From contig CAWDAI010000001.1 in the NCBI GenBank assembly GCA_963800275.1, positions 1-64,000 of the forward strand: 64,000 nucleotides of DNA, written 5' to 3'. The position numbers were made by a program, and so were the translations under genes. The stretch is from JAFMJV01 sp963800275 (lineage in GTDB: Bacteria; Chloroflexota; Limnocylindria; Limnocylindrales; CSP1-4). The notes beneath the pieces were generated by a model. The model did no database searches, was not told where the DNA came from, and saw only the letters and a list, made by a program, of their open reading frames with translations. Numbering within the stretch: position 1 is the first letter of the stretch; each line of letters opens with the position of its first letter. This document shows positions 32,934-42,112 of this stretch, piece after piece.

Positions 32934-34148
32934 ATGGCCAAGAAGCGGATCGGCATCCTCACCGGGGGCGGCGATGTCCCAGGCCTGAACGGCGTCATCA
33001 AGGGCGTCACCTATCGGGCCCAGGAGTTCGGCTACGAGGTCATCGGGATCCGCCGCGGCTGGGAAGGCCTCACGCACCTCGACCAGGCAGCGGGCATGGC
33101 GGACGAGCGCTATGTCGTGCCGCTCGACCTGGAGAACACCCGCACCATCGACCGCACCGGTGGGACCTGGCTGCACAGCTCGCGGACCAACCCGCGCAAG
33201 ATGAAGACCGCGGCCCTGCCGCCGTCGCTCGACCCGAGCCGTGCGGAGTCCATGAAGATCGGCGAGGACCGCTACGACATCACACCGCTGGTGATGGAGA
33301 ACATCGAGTCGCTGAAACTCGACTACCTCGTGCCCATCGGCGGAGACGACACGCTCAGCTACGGCCGCTCTCTGCACGATGCGGGCATGGACATCATCGC
33401 GGTGCCCAAGACCATGGACAACGACGTCCAGGGCACCGAGTACTGCATCGGCTTCTCCACCGCCATCACGCGTGCGCGAGACGCCATCGACCGCCAGCGC
33501 ACCACCATCGGCTCGCATGAGCGCATCGGCGTGTTCCGGGTCTTCGGCCGCGACGCAGGCTTCACGGCGCTGTATGCCGCCTTCGCCACCGGCGCGCGCT
33601 GCGTCATCCCGGAATACCGCTACGACATGCAGCACCTCGCTGACCTGCTGGTCGAGGACCACGCCGCCAGCGGCAGCCACTACGCCATCGTCATCACCTC
33701 CGAGGGCGCGGTGTGGGAAGGCGGCGAGATCGGCGAGACCGGGGAAGCCGATGCCTTCGGCCACCGACACAAGGCCAACGTGGCCGAGATCCTGGCCTTG
33801 CAGATCAAGGGCCTGACCGGCCTCGACACCGTCCACTCCGACCTGACCTACGACCTGCGTTCCGGCGCACCCGACGTGGTCGATGTGTTCGTGTCCAAGA
33901 CCTTCGCCAATATCGCGGTGGAGATGATCGCCGAGGGCCAGCGGGGCCGCATGACGGCCATCCGCGACGGACGCTACGCGCACTCGCCGCTGCCCAGCCA
34001 GGAGGACACGGCCATGTCCGTGGACACGCAGCACCTCTACGACACCGAGCGCCTGCGCCCGCGCTACTCCGGCCTGCTGGGTCGTCCCCTGATGCTGGGC
34101 AACAGCGTGGACGTGCAGGCGAACCCGGACAAGCAGGCCCAGGGGTAG
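32934..34148 (+). CDS. 6-phosphofructokinase, probably pyrophosphate-dependent
   Basis: Phosphorylates fructose 6-phosphate in glycolysis. The ATG at 32934 (MAKKRIGILTGGGDVPGLNG) follows a GGACGGAG site. The glycine-rich phosphate loop is GILTGGGDVPGLN. The donor-selecting positions read IGGDDTLS and PKTMDND. Asp in GGDD and Lys in PKTMDND are the signature of PPi-using enzymes, whereas ATP-PFKs have GGDG and PGTIDND. Other contacts are TIGSHERIGVFRVFGRDAG and a later PEYRYD region. The 404-residue length fits the group that includes actinobacterial and archaeal PPi-PFKs. Assignment of the phosphate donor is inference from these residues. Confidence 0.9.
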   Translation: MAKKRIGILTGGGDVPGLNGVIKGVTYRAQEFGYEVIGIRRGWEGLTHLDQAAGMADERYVVPLDLENTRTIDRTGGTWLHSSRTNPRKMKTAALPPSLDPSRAESMKIGEDRYDITPLVMENIESLKLDYLVPIGGDDTLSYGRSLHDAGMDIIAVPKTMDNDVQGTEYCIGFSTAITRARDAIDRQRTTIGSHERIGVFRVFGRDAGFTALYAAFATGARCVIPEYRYDMQHLADLLVEDHAASGSHYAIVITSEGAVWEGGEIGETGEADAFGHRHKANVAEILALQIKGLTGLDTVHSDLTYDLRSGAPDVVDVFVSKTFANIAVEMIAEGQRGRMTAIRDGRYAHSPLPSQEDTAMSVDTQHLYDTERLRPRYSGLLGRPLMLGNSVDVQANPDKQAQG

Positions 34149-34152
34149 GGCC

Positions 34153-35040
34153 ATGCAGCACACCGAGCTACGGCGGCTGCTCGTCCTGTGGGGCGTGGTG
34201 GCGGCCGTGGGACTGGTCGTGCTGATGATGCTGCTGTCCGAGCCGTTCGACCCGGACAGCTTCGGGCCGGGGCAGGATGCTCGGGCCTACTGGGCGGCGC
34301 CGCTCGCGCAGCCGTACGAGCCGGGTTCGGTCGGCCACGAGTCGGCGTTCCTCTACTCGCCGGCCTTCCTCTTTGCCCTGGGCCCGCTGCAGGCGCTGCC
34401 CTGGCCACTCTTCGTGGGCCTTTGGACGGCGCTCCTGCTGGCCGTCCTGTTCTGGTTGGCACGACCAGTGCTCTTCCTGCCGCTGCTGCTGCTGACGCTG
34501 CCCGAGATCTGGGGCGGCAACATCACCATCCTGCTGGCTGCCGCGATCGTGCTCGGCTTCAGCCGCCCGTGGTCGTGGGCCTTCCCCCTGCTGACCAAGG
34601 TGACACCCGGTGTGGGGTTGCTCTGGTTCGCCGCTCGGCGCGAGTGGCTGAACCTGGGCATTGCCATCGCAGCCACGCTGGCCGCGATCGCCGTGGTCGC
34701 GCTGGCGCTGCCGGGACTGTGGTCGGAATGGTTCCAGCTGCTGGTCAGTAGCGCCGGCTCGAGCACCGTGCCCGGTTCGGTGCCCATCCCCCTCGGCTGG
34801 CGGCTGCCGGTCGCCGTCGCGGTCATCGTCTACGCCGCGCGCCGGGGGGAGCGCTGGCTCCTGCCCATCGGGGTGCTGCTGGCCATGCCGGTCATCTGGT
34901 GGGGCAGCCTGGCGCTGCTGAGCGCTTCGGTCGCCCTCAAGCGTGATGTGATCGAAGCCTGGCTCGATCGCCTCATCTCGGGCATCGGCGGGCACTACCA
35001 GCGCCGCCTCGATGCCGGGACCGCGACCTCGTCGGGCTGA
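34153..35040 (+). CDS. GT87/DUF2029-like polytopic membrane protein
   Basis: A 295-residue protein with seven to eight hydrophobic helices. The first (LLVLWGVVAAVGLVVLMMLL) is followed by an acidic extracellular loop (DARAYWAAPLAQPYEPGSVG) and FLYSPAFLFALGPLQALPW. This pattern matches the DUF2029/GT87 polyprenol-phosphate-mannose-type transferases, which act outside the membrane. It is shorter than the typical 400 residues and the C-terminal half is only loosely conserved, so the enzymatic role is inferred. It starts five bases after the PFK gene. Confidence 0.6.
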   Translation: MQHTELRRLLVLWGVVAAVGLVVLMMLLSEPFDPDSFGPGQDARAYWAAPLAQPYEPGSVGHESAFLYSPAFLFALGPLQALPWPLFVGLWTALLLAVLFWLARPVLFLPLLLLTLPEIWGGNITILLAAAIVLGFSRPWSWAFPLLTKVTPGVGLLWFAARREWLNLGIAIAATLAAIAVVALALPGLWSEWFQLLVSSAGSSTVPGSVPIPLGWRLPVAVAVIVYAARRGERWLLPIGVLLAMPVIWWGSLALLSASVALKRDVIEAWLDRLISGIGGHYQRRLDAGTATSSG

Positions 35041-35120
35041 CCCTCGTCGCGGGCGGCCCCCCTGTCGGGCCGCTTGGTCGCTTCCGTTACCATCGGCCCT
35101 TCCGCAGCGATGGAGGACCG

Positions 35121-36536
35121 ATGCTCCCCACCCGTTCCCGCACAGCCAGTCTCGCCGCCATCATCTCCCTGGCCTTGGCCAGCGCCGGGCTGAGCGCACC
35201 GGTGGCGGCTGCCGACAGCCCGGAAGCGGCGGTCAACGAGTTCTTCGACCTCGTCCAGGGCGGCGACTTCGCCGACCTCGAGTCGGTGGTCTGCGCGTCC
35301 GACGTGCCCGGTGTGCGCGAGGCCTTCGACATCGGTGCCAGCCTGGGCCTGGAGGGCGATGCCGCCGCCGGCGTCCTCAGCATCGAGGTCCGCGACCGCT
35401 CGGTGGACCTCCTCGACGAAGAGGGTGACCAGGCCAGGCTGCGCGTGGCTGCGACCATCTCGATGCAGGTGCCGGATGACCAGGTGGAAGGCCTGGTGCG
35501 CGCGATGCTCAGCGCCGACCAGGGGCCGGACGACCCGCCCCCGAGCGACGACGATGTGCAGATGATGGTGGGCCTCATGGGCAGTGCCCTCAACCAGACG
35601 CTGCCGCTGGACGAAGAGGTCACGGCCGTGCGGGAGTCCGGCGAGTGGCTCGTCTGCGGAGGGCTCGTCGAGCCGCCCGACGAGCCCGAGCCCGGGTTCG
35701 AGCCCGCAGTCTCGACCGACGGGGCCTGTGCGCTCGCCAGCCCCCAGGAGCTGACGGCCCTGGGTCCGCTGGCCTATGACTCGTCGATGGGCTTCGAGAC
35801 GTTCTGCAACTTCAGCAGCAGCGACTTCACGAACTTCCAGCAGGTGTCGATCCAGATCGAGCTCGATCGCAACGTCGACGATCTGGCCGCCGCCTACGGC
35901 GCAGACCAGGTCGTTTCCGCCGGGGGCTATCCGGCGCTGGCCAGCGGCCCGGACAGCTTCGCTCGCATCCTCATCGTGCAGGTCGGCCCCGACACCATGA
36001 CCATCTCCGTGGGCGAGCCAGAGACGCCGCCGGACGGCTTCGACTGGCTGGACCAGGCGACCGCGCTGGCCGAGCTGGCCATCCCGCGGCTGCCGGGCCT
36101 CCGCGAGGAGCTGGCGGGACCGACGCCCGCGCCCACGCCGGAACCCACGCCGGAGGTGCCGCTCTGCGACATGGCCTTGATGGACGAACTCAACGCGCTC
36201 ACCGGGCTCGGCTTCGACGAGACCACGAGCGATGGCAGCAGCTGCCAGTTCGTGTCGACGGACATGGAGCCGGGCCTGCACTTCGTCTACGCCTACGTCA
36301 GCGAAGCGAAGCTGGACGACTACCTGCTGTGGCTGCAAGACGCCGAGGAGACGACCATCGCCGGCCAGCGCGCGATCGTGGCTGGCAACCAGACCATCGT
36401 GGAGCTTCCCGACGGCGCGCACGTGCTGGATGCCTCCGTCGGGCTCGATACCGGAGATGACACACTGAAGGTCACGCCGGCCGAGGTGGCCAGACTCCTC
36501 CTCGAACGCCTGCTGCCCACGCTGACCGAGGGCTGA
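35121..36536 (+). CDS. Secreted protein with an N-terminal module and two Cys-paired repeats
   Basis: A 471-residue exported protein of unknown function. It has a Sec signal (SLAAIISLALASAGLSAP, cleavage near VAAADS). Residues 32-180 resemble DUF4878/NTF2-like secreted domains (SPEAAVNEFFDLVQGGDF). Two similar DUF3558-like modules follow, each opening with a Cys and a Leu-rich helix: CALASPQELTALGPLAYDSS with FCNFSSS, and CDMALMDELNALTGLGFDET with SCQFVST. A Pro/Thr linker (TPAPTPEPTPEVP) joins them. The Cys pairs probably form disulphides. No operon partner is evident. Confidence 0.7.
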   Translation: MLPTRSRTASLAAIISLALASAGLSAPVAAADSPEAAVNEFFDLVQGGDFADLESVVCASDVPGVREAFDIGASLGLEGDAAAGVLSIEVRDRSVDLLDEEGDQARLRVAATISMQVPDDQVEGLVRAMLSADQGPDDPPPSDDDVQMMVGLMGSALNQTLPLDEEVTAVRESGEWLVCGGLVEPPDEPEPGFEPAVSTDGACALASPQELTALGPLAYDSSMGFETFCNFSSSDFTNFQQVSIQIELDRNVDDLAAAYGADQVVSAGGYPALASGPDSFARILIVQVGPDTMTISVGEPETPPDGFDWLDQATALAELAIPRLPGLREELAGPTPAPTPEPTPEVPLCDMALMDELNALTGLGFDETTSDGSSCQFVSTDMEPGLHFVYAYVSEAKLDDYLLWLQDAEETTIAGQRAIVAGNQTIVELPDGAHVLDASVGLDTGDDTLKVTPAEVARLLLERLLPTLTEG

Positions 36537-36699
36537 ACGGCTCCGCAGATGTGTCGTGCCGGTATCGTCGCGGGGCGGTATCGGGGCTAGACTAGGCGCG
36601 TCCGGGCAGCCATCCGTCAACGCCGCGTCAACATCGTGCGTCGCGGCGGCCCGGAAGCGACGCCCGCTCGTGCCCGCGGGTCCGACTCGGAGGTGACAG

Positions 36700-37692
36700 A
36701 TGTCACGACGCCGCCCCCTTTGGCTCCTGCCGGCCGCGGTCCTCGCAGCGACCGCGCTGAGCAGCGCCCCCGCCCTGGCCCAGGATGATCCGGACTCGCT
36801 CGTCATCGGCTTCGTGCCCTCGGTCGAGGCCGGTGCGTTGGTCGAGGACATCCAGCCCCTCTCGGACTACCTGAGCGAGGCGCTCGGCGTGCCCGTCGAG
36901 GGCTTCGTCTCGAGCGACTACACCGCGCTCGTCACGGCCATGCAGACCGGACAGGCGCAGATCGCGGCGCTGCCGCCCTTCGGCCTGGTGCAGGCGGTCG
37001 ATACCGCCGGTGCGGAGATGATCCTGCAGTCCGATCGCTACGGCAGCGTCTCATACCACACCCAGTTCATGACCACCGAGCCCGACAAGTACTGCGCCGA
37101 AGCGCCGGTCGAGAACGAGCGGGCCGAGGGTGACGCGATGGTCACCGTGCTCAACTGCAACGGCACCGAGCGCGCCTTCGACGAGGCGCCGGTCGGCCCC
37201 ATCGGCCTGGACGCCCTGCAGAAGGTGGAGCCGGGAACGACGGTCTCATTCGTCGAGCCGACCTCGGCCTCCGGCTACATCTTCCCGGCCACCATCTTCG
37301 CCACCATGGGCATCGACCCGGAGACCGATCTGAACGCGCTGTTCGCAGGCGGGCATGACGCGTCCGTCATCGCCGTTTGCAATCAGCAGGCGGAGGTCGG
37401 CGTGAGCTTCGATGACGCCCGCACCGACGCGGTCACCGACTGCGACGTCGATGGCACCGTGGTCGTCTTCGCCTACGGCCCCGAGATCCCCAACGACGGC
37501 GTGGCCGTGGCCGGCGACCTGTCCGAGGAGCTCAAGGCCAACATCAAGCAAGCCCTGCTCGACTACTCCGCGACCGAGGAGGGCGCCGCCGTCCTCGACT
37601 CGATCTACAACATCAGCAAGTTCGGCGAGCCCAACCAGGACTCGCTCCAGATCATCCGCGATGCGGTAGAGAAGCTCGGCTACGGCGCCTAG
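36700..37692 (+). CDS. phnD: Phosphate/phosphite/phosphonate-binding protein PhnD family
   Basis: The periplasm-side substrate-binding protein of a PhnCDE importer. It has a signal peptide (WLLPAAVLAATALSSAPALA). The mature part begins SLVIGFVPSVEAGALVEDIQ and contains VTAMQTGQAQIAALPPFGLV and FVEPTSASGYIFPATIF, as in the family. It has extra Cys residues. A strong GGAGGTGAC site precedes the ATG. No C-P lyase (phnGHIJKLM) or ptxD-like gene is nearby, so the ligand (phosphonate, phosphite or a similar oxyanion) is open. Confidence 0.88.
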   Translation: MSRRRPLWLLPAAVLAATALSSAPALAQDDPDSLVIGFVPSVEAGALVEDIQPLSDYLSEALGVPVEGFVSSDYTALVTAMQTGQAQIAALPPFGLVQAVDTAGAEMILQSDRYGSVSYHTQFMTTEPDKYCAEAPVENERAEGDAMVTVLNCNGTERAFDEAPVGPIGLDALQKVEPGTTVSFVEPTSASGYIFPATIFATMGIDPETDLNALFAGGHDASVIAVCNQQAEVGVSFDDARTDAVTDCDVDGTVVVFAYGPEIPNDGVAVAGDLSEELKANIKQALLDYSATEEGAAVLDSIYNISKFGEPNQDSLQIIRDAVEKLGYGA

Positions 37693-37749
37693 GCCAGACG
37701 AGCGAGTGGGCGGGCACGGCGACGTGCTCGCCCACCTTCATCCCACCCT

Positions 37750-38544
37750 GTGATCCGCTTCGAGAAGGCATCGGTCACCTACGGCGGGGGCGTGCACGCC
37801 CTGAAGGACCTCGACCTCGAGATCCCCGACGGTGAGATGGTCGTCATCGTCGGCCTGTCCGGTGCCGGCAAGTCCACGCTCATCCGGGCCATCAACGGGC
37901 TCGTGCCACTGACCTCCGGCAACGTCATCGTCGACGGCGTCAGCCTGCGTGGCGCCTCGACCAAGCAACTGCGTGAGTTGCGCTCCCACATCGGCATGAT
38001 CTTCCAGACCTTCAACCTCGTGAAGCGCACGAGCGTGCTCAACAACGTGCTCATGGGACGGCTCCATGACACGAGCACCTGGCGCTCGTTGCTGGGCTGG
38101 TACAAACCCGCCGACGTGGAGGTGGCGATGCAGGCGCTGGAACGCGTCGACATCGTGGAGAAGGCCTACGTCCGGGCCTCCAACCTCTCGGGCGGCCAGC
38201 AGCAGCGTGTGGGCATCGCCCGGGCGCTCGCGCAGGAGCCCACGATCCTGCTCGCCGATGAGCCCGTGGCCAGCCTTGATCCGCCCACCAGCCATGTGGT
38301 CATGCGCGACCTTCAGCGGATCAACCGCGAACTGGGCATCACGACCATCGTCAACCTGCACTTCCTCGACCTGGCCAAGGTCTATGGCGATCGCATCGTG
38401 GGCCTGCGCGCCGGGGAGCTGGTCTACGACGGTACGGGTGGCGCGGCCGACGAGAACGTCTTCCGCGACATCTACGGCCGCTCGCTCACCGCTGATGACC
38501 TGATGGGCGCGCCCGAGGCGCAGCCGGCGTCCATCGAGGCGTGA
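37750..38544 (+). CDS. phnC: ABC transporter ATP-binding protein PhnC
   Basis: The cytoplasmic ATPase of the importer. The start is GTG at 37750 with no strong Shine-Dalgarno. The 264 residues show Walker A GLSGAGKST, Q-loop MIFQTFNL, signature LSGGQQQRVGIARAL, Walker B ILLADEPVASLDP and the switch His in IVNLHFLDL. Its overall sequence fits PhnC (RTSVLNNVLMGRL). It ends inside the first permease start (GTGA overlap). Confidence 0.93.
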   Translation: MIRFEKASVTYGGGVHALKDLDLEIPDGEMVVIVGLSGAGKSTLIRAINGLVPLTSGNVIVDGVSLRGASTKQLRELRSHIGMIFQTFNLVKRTSVLNNVLMGRLHDTSTWRSLLGWYKPADVEVAMQALERVDIVEKAYVRASNLSGGQQQRVGIARALAQEPTILLADEPVASLDPPTSHVVMRDLQRINRELGITTIVNLHFLDLAKVYGDRIVGLRAGELVYDGTGGAADENVFRDIYGRSLTADDLMGAPEAQPASIEA

Positions 38545-39347
38545 CCGCCGTCGCACCGGCGACCCGTCGGCCCGCCAAACCAGCCCGCTCCAGGACCATC
38601 TTCGCCGGGATCGCGGCGTTCATCATCATCACGCTCATCGCGGTCAGCGAGGAGTGGGGCATCGGCCTCGACATCGGGGGCATCATCGAGGACCTGGGCA
38701 ACGGCCGGGTCATCCTCGAACAGCTGCTGGACCCCAACTGGGCCTTCCTGCCGCGCGTGGTGCAGCCCCTGCTCGAGACGTTCCAGATCGCGGTGGTGGC
38801 TGCGTTCATCGGGTGCGGACTGGCCCTGCCCATCTCCTTCTTCGCCTCGCGCACGACGGTGCCGAACCGGCCGACCTTGACCATTACGCGCGGGATCCTC
38901 AGCGTCGTGCGGGCGCTGCCCGACTTCCTCTACGCCCTCATCTTCGTGGCCGCCGTCGGCATCGGCCCGCTGGGCGGCATCCTGGCCCTCATCTTCTTCA
39001 ACGTCGGGGTCGTGGCCAAGCTCCTGTCGGAGACCGTGGATGCGGTGGACACGGGTCCCATCGAGGCCGTCGACGCCGGTGGTAGCGACCGCACGCAGAT
39101 GGTGCGTTGGGCGGTCCTGCCCCAGGTCCTGCCCAACTACGTGGCCTTCTCGCTCTACGCCTTCGAGCTCAACGTGCGCGCCTCCACCGTGCTGGGCTTC
39201 GTCGGCGCCGGCGGCATCGGCTTCCTTCTGCGGGTGCAGTACCAGTTCGGGGCGTGGAGCAACGTCTCGGTCATCGTCATCTGCCTCTTCGTCATCGTCT
39301 TCGGGATCGAGCTCATCTCGATCCGCTTGCGCAGGCGGTTGGTCTGA
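38541..39347 (+). CDS. phnE: ABC transporter permease PhnE, first copy
   Basis: A membrane subunit of 268 residues with about six helices. The start GTG overlaps the phnC stop by four bases. The coupling-helix loop facing the ATPase reads EAVDAGGSDRTQMVRWAVLPQVLPNY, an EAA-like motif. The N-terminal helix (IFAGIAAFIIITLIAV) and an extracytoplasmic segment follow PhnE pattern. It pairs with the second permease to form a heterodimeric channel. Confidence 0.92.
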   Translation: MTAVAPATRRPAKPARSRTIFAGIAAFIIITLIAVSEEWGIGLDIGGIIEDLGNGRVILEQLLDPNWAFLPRVVQPLLETFQIAVVAAFIGCGLALPISFFASRTTVPNRPTLTITRGILSVVRALPDFLYALIFVAAVGIGPLGGILALIFFNVGVVAKLLSETVDAVDTGPIEAVDAGGSDRTQMVRWAVLPQVLPNYVAFSLYAFELNVRASTVLGFVGAGGIGFLLRVQYQFGAWSNVSVIVICLFVIVFGIELISIRLRRRLV

Positions 39348-40201
39348 TGGTCGCGTTGCACGGCACGACGCGCCCTACCAAGCCCTCCAACCTCAAGCGC
39401 AACCTGTGGGTCGCCGGAGCCACGGCGCTCATCCTCTGGTCTGCGCTGGCGGTGAACGTCAACCTCGCTGACCTGGCCTCGCTGCCCTCTGGCCTGTGGC
39501 TGATCCTGACCAAGATGTTCCCGCCGGACCTGAGCTACCTGAACAGCGCGGTCCCGGCCATGATCCAGTCGATCGAGATGGCCTGGGTGGGCACCATCAT
39601 CGGCGCCACCCTCTCACTGCCGCTGGGCTTCCTGGGCGCCAAGAACGTGTCCAGCCCGCTGGTGGCCAACACCATGCGCCAGATCCTCAATGCCATCCGG
39701 GCCTTCCCCGAGCTCATCCTGGCCATCGCCATCTTCATCCCCATCGCGGGGCTGGGGCCCGTGGCCGGGACGCTCGCGATCGGGCTGCACTCGGCCGGCA
39801 CCCTGGGCAAGCTCACCGCGGAAGCCATCGAGGGCATCGATGCGGGTCCGGTGGAAGCTGCGCGCGCGGCCGGCGGCCGCGGCCTGCAGGTCCAGCGCTG
39901 GGGCGTCCTGCCACAGGTGCTGCCGGAGCTGATCGGCTTCTGGCTCTACCGCTTCGAGATCAACATCCGGGCCAGCGCGGTCCTGGGCGTCGTCGGGGCC
40001 GGCGGCATCGGCTTCCTGCTGCAGCAGACGATCGTCTTCGGCCGCTGGCCACTGGCCGGCACGGCCATCCTCGTGGTCATCGTGGCCACCATCCTCGTCG
40101 ACACCATCTCCGGGAACGTCCGGCGCCGCATCATCGAGGGATCCGACGTGCAGGTGACCTCGGAAGCCGAGATCGTCGACCCAGCCCTGGCCGCGCGGTG
40201 A
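39347..40201 (+). CDS. phnE: ABC transporter permease PhnE, second copy
   Basis: A 284-residue permease. Its ATG shares the A of the preceding TGA (TGATG), so translation is coupled; the longer in-frame reading upstream only covers the first permease in another frame. The EAA loop reads EAARAAGGRGLQVQRWGVLP, and the core has RASAVLGVVGAGGIGFLL, shared with copy one. Two related but distinct PhnE proteins suggest a heterodimer, as in several Chloroflexota and Actinomycetota. Confidence 0.92.
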   Translation: MVALHGTTRPTKPSNLKRNLWVAGATALILWSALAVNVNLADLASLPSGLWLILTKMFPPDLSYLNSAVPAMIQSIEMAWVGTIIGATLSLPLGFLGAKNVSSPLVANTMRQILNAIRAFPELILAIAIFIPIAGLGPVAGTLAIGLHSAGTLGKLTAEAIEGIDAGPVEAARAAGGRGLQVQRWGVLPQVLPELIGFWLYRFEINIRASAVLGVVGAGGIGFLLQQTIVFGRWPLAGTAILVVIVATILVDTISGNVRRRIIEGSDVQVTSEAEIVDPALAAR

Positions 40202-41221
40202 CGCAGCGCCTTCCGGCTGCGCGACCGGGGCGCGCGCCAGGCCGAGGAGGCGGAGCTGGCGCCGGCGGCCTTCCGCTCGCTCGATTCGCGGGGGCGAGCA
40301 AGGGAAGAAGCGCCGGACCGGATGCGCACGGCCTTCGAGCGCGATCGCGATCGCATCCTCCACAGCAAGGCCTTCCGGCGCCTGAAGCACAAGACGCAGG
40401 TCTTCGTGAACCCCGAGGGCGACCACTACATCACGCGCCTGACCCACACCATCGAGGTCACCCAGATCGCCCGCGCCCTGGCGGCGGCGCTGTCGCTCAA
40501 CGAGGCCCTCGCGGAGGCCATCGGCCTGGGCCACGACGTGGGCCACTCGCCCTTCGGCCACACCGGCGAGGAGGCCCTCTCGCCCTACTTCCCCTCCACC
40601 GGTGGCTGGCACCACGCAGCCCAGTCGGTGCGCATCTTCGAGGTGCTCGAGGACCTGAACCTGACGTGGGAGGTGCGCGACGGCATCCGCGCCCACTCCT
40701 GGAAGATCGACCCGCCACCGGCGACCCAGGAGGCCTACTGCGTGCGCTACGCCGACCGCATCGCCTATCTCACCCACGATGCGCTCGACGCCATGCGCGC
40801 GGGGCTGCTGACGGCGGACGAGTTCCCCACGAACATGACCGAGCGCTTCGGGCCGCCCACCTCGTCGGCCTGGGTCGGCGGCATGATCGACGCGGTGATC
40901 GAGGGCTCGCTGGCGGCCGGCGAGGTGCGCATGGACGATGCCGTCCTGGCGGTCATGAACGAGCTGCGTGACTTCATGTTCGAGCGCGTGTACGTGTCGT
41001 CGCTGCAGCGCAGCCACCAGGCCGAGGCCATCGACGTCATCCGGCGCCTGATGGATCACCACCTGGCGCACCCCGAGGACATCCCGGCCTCCTACCGCGA
41101 CACCGACGCCGACCGCGTGGTGCAGGCGACCGACTACATCGCGGGCATGACCGACCGCTATGCCTTGCGCGAGCACGAACGCCTCTTCGGCTATCCCGGC
41201 ATGGAGGACCCGGCCCTGTGA
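40198..41221 (+). CDS. dgt: dGTPase-like HD-domain triphosphohydrolase, start frame interrupted
   Basis: This HD protein probably splits dNTP into deoxynucleoside and triphosphate. Conserved parts are RTAFERDRDRILHSKAFRRL, then KHKTQVF, the metal site GLGHDVGHSPFGHTGEEAL, and RYADRIAYLTHDALDA. The homologous frame runs upstream of the ATG at 40322 (LRDRGARQ, then APAAFRSLDSRGR). It has no ATG, GTG or TTG down to the phnE stop. A GTG at 40198 overlapping that stop would be the natural start, but it is one frame off. One extra base near 40202-40216 explains this and gives about 340 residues. A CTG start is the alternative. Confidence 0.85.
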
Positions 41222-41835
41222 GCCACCACGAGAGCGACCTCTTCGACGACCTGCTGCCGGGCATCCGCATCGGCATCGACATGGACGGCGTCCTGGCCGA
41301 TTTCAACACCGGCTGGATGACGCGCTACAACACCGACTTCGGGACCGCCCTCCAGGCCTCGATGGTGGACCGCTGGGACGGCCTCCACGCGCTGACCCAC
41401 TTCGAGTCGATGGATGACTTCTGGGCCTGGGCCCAGGGCGACGGGCGCTCCACCTTCCGGGATGCTCCGCCGCTGCCGGGTGCCATCGAGGCCATCACGC
41501 GCATCGGACGACGCCACCGGGTGGCCATCGTCAGCTCCAAGTTCGATTGGGCCATCCCTGATTCGCTGGCCTGGCTGGCCGACCACCGGGTACCTGCGCG
41601 CGAGGTCCACTTCCTGTGGGACAAGACGCTGGCCCGCTGCGACATCTACCTCGACGATGCGCCGCACCACCTGGAGGAGCTGCGCGACGGCCTGCCCGAC
41701 GCGGTGGTCTGCCGCATGGTGCACCCCTGGAACGAGCCGGTGGCGGGCGTCGTCGATGTCCATTCGTGGAGCGAATTCGAGGCGCTCGTCGAGCGCGTGG
41801 CGGCAGAGCGAGAGGCCAGCCGCACGAGCGACTGA
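41218..41835 (+). CDS. 5'(3')-deoxyribonucleotidase-like HAD phosphatase
   Basis: A HAD-fold phosphatase of 205 residues, related to NT5C-type pyrimidine 5'-nucleotidases that remove phosphate from dNMPs. The nucleophile motif is IGIDMDGVLADFN, where the first Asp attacks. Motif II is in VAIVSSKFDW and a lysine lies in LWDKTLARCD. The acidic motif is DIYLDDAPHH. Its GTG start overlaps the dGTPase TGA by four bases. This links a dNTP-splitting enzyme to a dNMP phosphatase and suggests joint control of the deoxynucleotide pool. Confidence 0.85.
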   Translation: MSHHESDLFDDLLPGIRIGIDMDGVLADFNTGWMTRYNTDFGTALQASMVDRWDGLHALTHFESMDDFWAWAQGDGRSTFRDAPPLPGAIEAITRIGRRHRVAIVSSKFDWAIPDSLAWLADHRVPAREVHFLWDKTLARCDIYLDDAPHHLEELRDGLPDAVVCRMVHPWNEPVAGVVDVHSWSEFEALVERVAAEREASRTSD

Positions 41836-41908
41836 CCTCGGAGCTGCGAGCCGGGTGCCGCCATCGCCCGGCGCTGATCGAACGGCGGCCCGAAGGGCCT
41901 GGCTGCGG

Positions 41909-42112
41909 CTACTTCAGCAGCGCGCCGCCACCACCGCCACCACCGCGGCGGGCCGGGTCGGGGACGGCCTGGTCGATGATCGAGGCATCGCTGCCGCTGA
42001 TGGTCGTGGTGGCTGAGAAGTCGTCGGCCGGAGCGAGGGCGCCGGCGATGCTGGCGCTGAGGATCATGAGAGAGGTGATGGCGCTGATGGTCAGGACCTT
42101 GATCTGGGTCAT
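41909..42112 (-). CDS. Small secreted peptide with a Gly7 tail
   Basis: A 67-residue protein. The ATG at 42112 lies nine bases after a clear AAAGGAGA site; the longer in-frame ORF to 42283 adds an unlikely Cys/His/Arg-rich leader. A signal peptide is evident (IKVLTISAITSLMILSASIA, cleavage near AGALA). The mature 35 or so residues are Ser/Thr/Asp-rich, followed by DPARR, seven Gly and ALLK. No family was recognised. The basic RR before the Gly run could be a processing site. It faces opposite to all neighbours, so it has its own promoter. Confidence 0.65.
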   Translation of the reverse strand: MTQIKVLTISAITSLMILSASIAGALAPADDFSATTTISGSDASIIDQAVPDPARRGGGGGGGALLK

